This document shows, piece by piece, positions 62,569-64,000 of a DNA stretch of 64,000 nt. Each line of letters opens with the position of its first letter. Position 1 is the first letter of the stretch. The stretch covers positions 15,855,111 to 15,919,110 of the forward strand of contig CM037836.1 of assembly GCA_021234535.1 (NCBI GenBank), in the 5' to 3' direction. A program made the position numbers and the translations under genes. The notes beneath the pieces were generated by a model. The model saw only the letters and a list, made by a program, of their open reading frames with translations, made no database searches and was not told the DNA's origin. The DNA comes from Stichopus chloronotus (Eukaryota; Echinodermata; Holothuroidea; Aspidochirotida; Stichopodidae).

Positions 62569-64000
62569 CTGGAGAAACCAAAAAAGGACAGCAACACAAA
62601 GCTTTGGCAGTATCGTTGGATACTTTGGAAAATAACGCAGTTGACGTGAATGGAGGTAAAATGGACTTTTGTACCTGATGAGTAGCTTTCAGTAATCCAC
62701 ACAATATGAGCGTTGGCAACACAAATGTTACATAAAGGTGTTAAGGTAATGCACATTCTGGCATCTTCTAGTATCCCTACTATCCAACATGCACCTCCGA
62801 GAACTTTCCCTCCCCCATTTTAGATTCGTCATTTCACAACTGATCAACTACCAACTGGTGCAGATACTGTGCAAATTTAGAAACATTGAGAAATGATTCC
62901 AGAAATTTGGTGTTACCTCATCGAACGGGGCATTTTCAGAAGGTGCTCAAACGGCTGATTTTGGGCATGGACGCTGCTGGCGATCTGCTGTGATGACAAT
63001 ATTAATTCAGAATCTGAAAAAGACTGTAGACCCTGCCCACACAGACCTGTCACTCATCAGTGCTAACGTACATTTCACTGTCAGTAACCTCATCGTCACA
63101 CAAGTCAGCATGCCTGAGTCAATGAACGTCGCTCACGCATTGTGCGTTCATTGTCTCTCCGTTTCTTCACCATCGCCCAAGTGGACATGGTGTTCACTGA
63201 ATTCAGCTGCCTGATATTTGGACACTGATTAATATTCAACATTCCAGGATCTAACCACTCGTTGTGGTACTTTGCCACCTGTGGTTGTCCCTGCTGTCTG
63301 AAGCCAACTATCCACTACTTGCATAGTATGCGGTTCATTGCCTGCTGCTGTTTCCACTCCATCTCTTGACTTCCGTTCTCTTCAATCATTGTGGCCTTAT
63401 TGCCTTGCTACCAGCATATACAACAGTATTATTATTTTACTATTTCAAACAAACAAGCCAGAAGTGCAGATCTCACCAGTACCCCATAAATTTAAGTCTG
63501 ATTGCTAATTCTAAGTTGCAGTAAACCTCCTAATCATTTTGCAATCAAGAAATAACTTGCACATTGTAATTTAAAAGATGGCTGAAGTATGAATGAGAAA
63601 TTATACCTTCGAGCAACACTTTAATTCCCTTCATTGTCTTCTCACGTACACATACATTCATGTGCATTTCTTTTTGTCACCATTCTACATCACAGTGAAA
63701 ATCAATCAGGCATAAATTGCACAAAACCATTCCATCTGTTGCTTTGAGTTTCACATCTATTTTTAAACTGACAACAATTTCCTCTTTGATTTAAAAAAAA
63801 AATTAAAACAACATTCTTTGTGGTAAACTAATGTAAATGATAGTATAGTTAATGATCGGCTCCCAGCTCCAAATGCTGTGTTCAGATGATATGGTGAGGA
63901 AGAAGAAAACGCAGTAAACGTACAAAGAATGTACAGTTGACTTAACCGAGGTTTTTCTGCTTGTTTACTTCGTGGTAACACTGTGTCAGGCTATTCCTTA
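62569..64000. other. Upstream intron / 5' region of ARB2A
   Basis: I see no exon encoding the GYxFN motif that normally precedes DGxLR in the family, so that exon is probably right of the window. One alternative is a short open segment on the - strand at 63667-63607, listed separately. Confidence 0.4.
63607..63667 (-). CDS. ARB2A: Candidate alternative first coding exon of ARB2A
   Basis: On the - strand, ATG at 63667-63665 follows an in-frame TGA and opens MHMNVCVREKTMKGIKVLLE. It ends GAAG before GTATAA, giving phase 1, exactly what the next exon requires. Against it: the donor is weak, and the peptide lacks the expected GYxFN motif. Confidence 0.3.

Noticed and set aside
62930..63000. Possible ARB2A first exon ending GATGAG|GTAACA on the - strand
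   Set aside because: Wrong phase for the next exon and no family motif.
1..64000. CRISPR array, bacterial operon or viral gene
   Set aside because: Introns, poly(A) signals and repeat types are those of an animal nuclear genome; tandem arrays lack the constant-repeat/unique-spacer pattern.

Overview
The window is nuclear DNA of an animal. It is AT-rich and intron-rich, with coding exons of 29-490 bases separated by introns of about 100 bases to 6 kb, and many low-copy interspersed and tandem repeats. Long GT microsatellites beside AGGTCA-rich repeats, foldback-like inverted repeats and tRNA-like repeats suggest a marine invertebrate, most likely an echinoderm. That assignment is inference; no marker gene fixes the species.

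Two protein-coding genes can be rebuilt exon by exon, and they converge tail to tail. On the + strand, from 10.8 to 48.2 kb, 31 coding exons encode a protein of about 1,666 residues. It has a Ser/Pro-rich head, about 1,300 residues of nearly continuous coiled coil, and a basic Ser-rich tail. All exon phases join without a break except in exon 19 (32774-32897), where a one-base frame change produces an internal stop. I do not recognise the family. Two SKIP (SxIP-type) motifs in the tail and the coiled-coil body suggest a microtubule or centrosome role, but this is not shown. On the - strand, from 62.6 to 50.4 kb, seven exons encode an ortholog of ARB2A (FAM172A), an Arb2-domain alpha/beta-hydrolase-like protein. 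It ends in KDEL. Its true first exon is probably beyond the right edge; a weak candidate lies at 63607-63667.

The left 10.7 kb has no supportable coding gene. It holds repeats and presumably the promoter and non-coding first exon(s) of the coiled-coil gene. The two stop codons are 2.2 kb apart.

The unusual content is in the repeats. An 823-bp terminal-inverted-repeat element has a 9-bp target duplication (17.2-18.0 kb). Two loci have inverted arms made of short tandem units (8.7-9.2 and 30.8-31.1 kb). A 73-bp intronic tandem array starts inside an exon and copies its splice-donor region (33.9-34.5 kb). An interspersed AGGTCA-rich family carries at least five perfect DR1 nuclear-receptor motifs. 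A cluster of degenerate tRNA-like modules lies at 43.1-43.9 kb.
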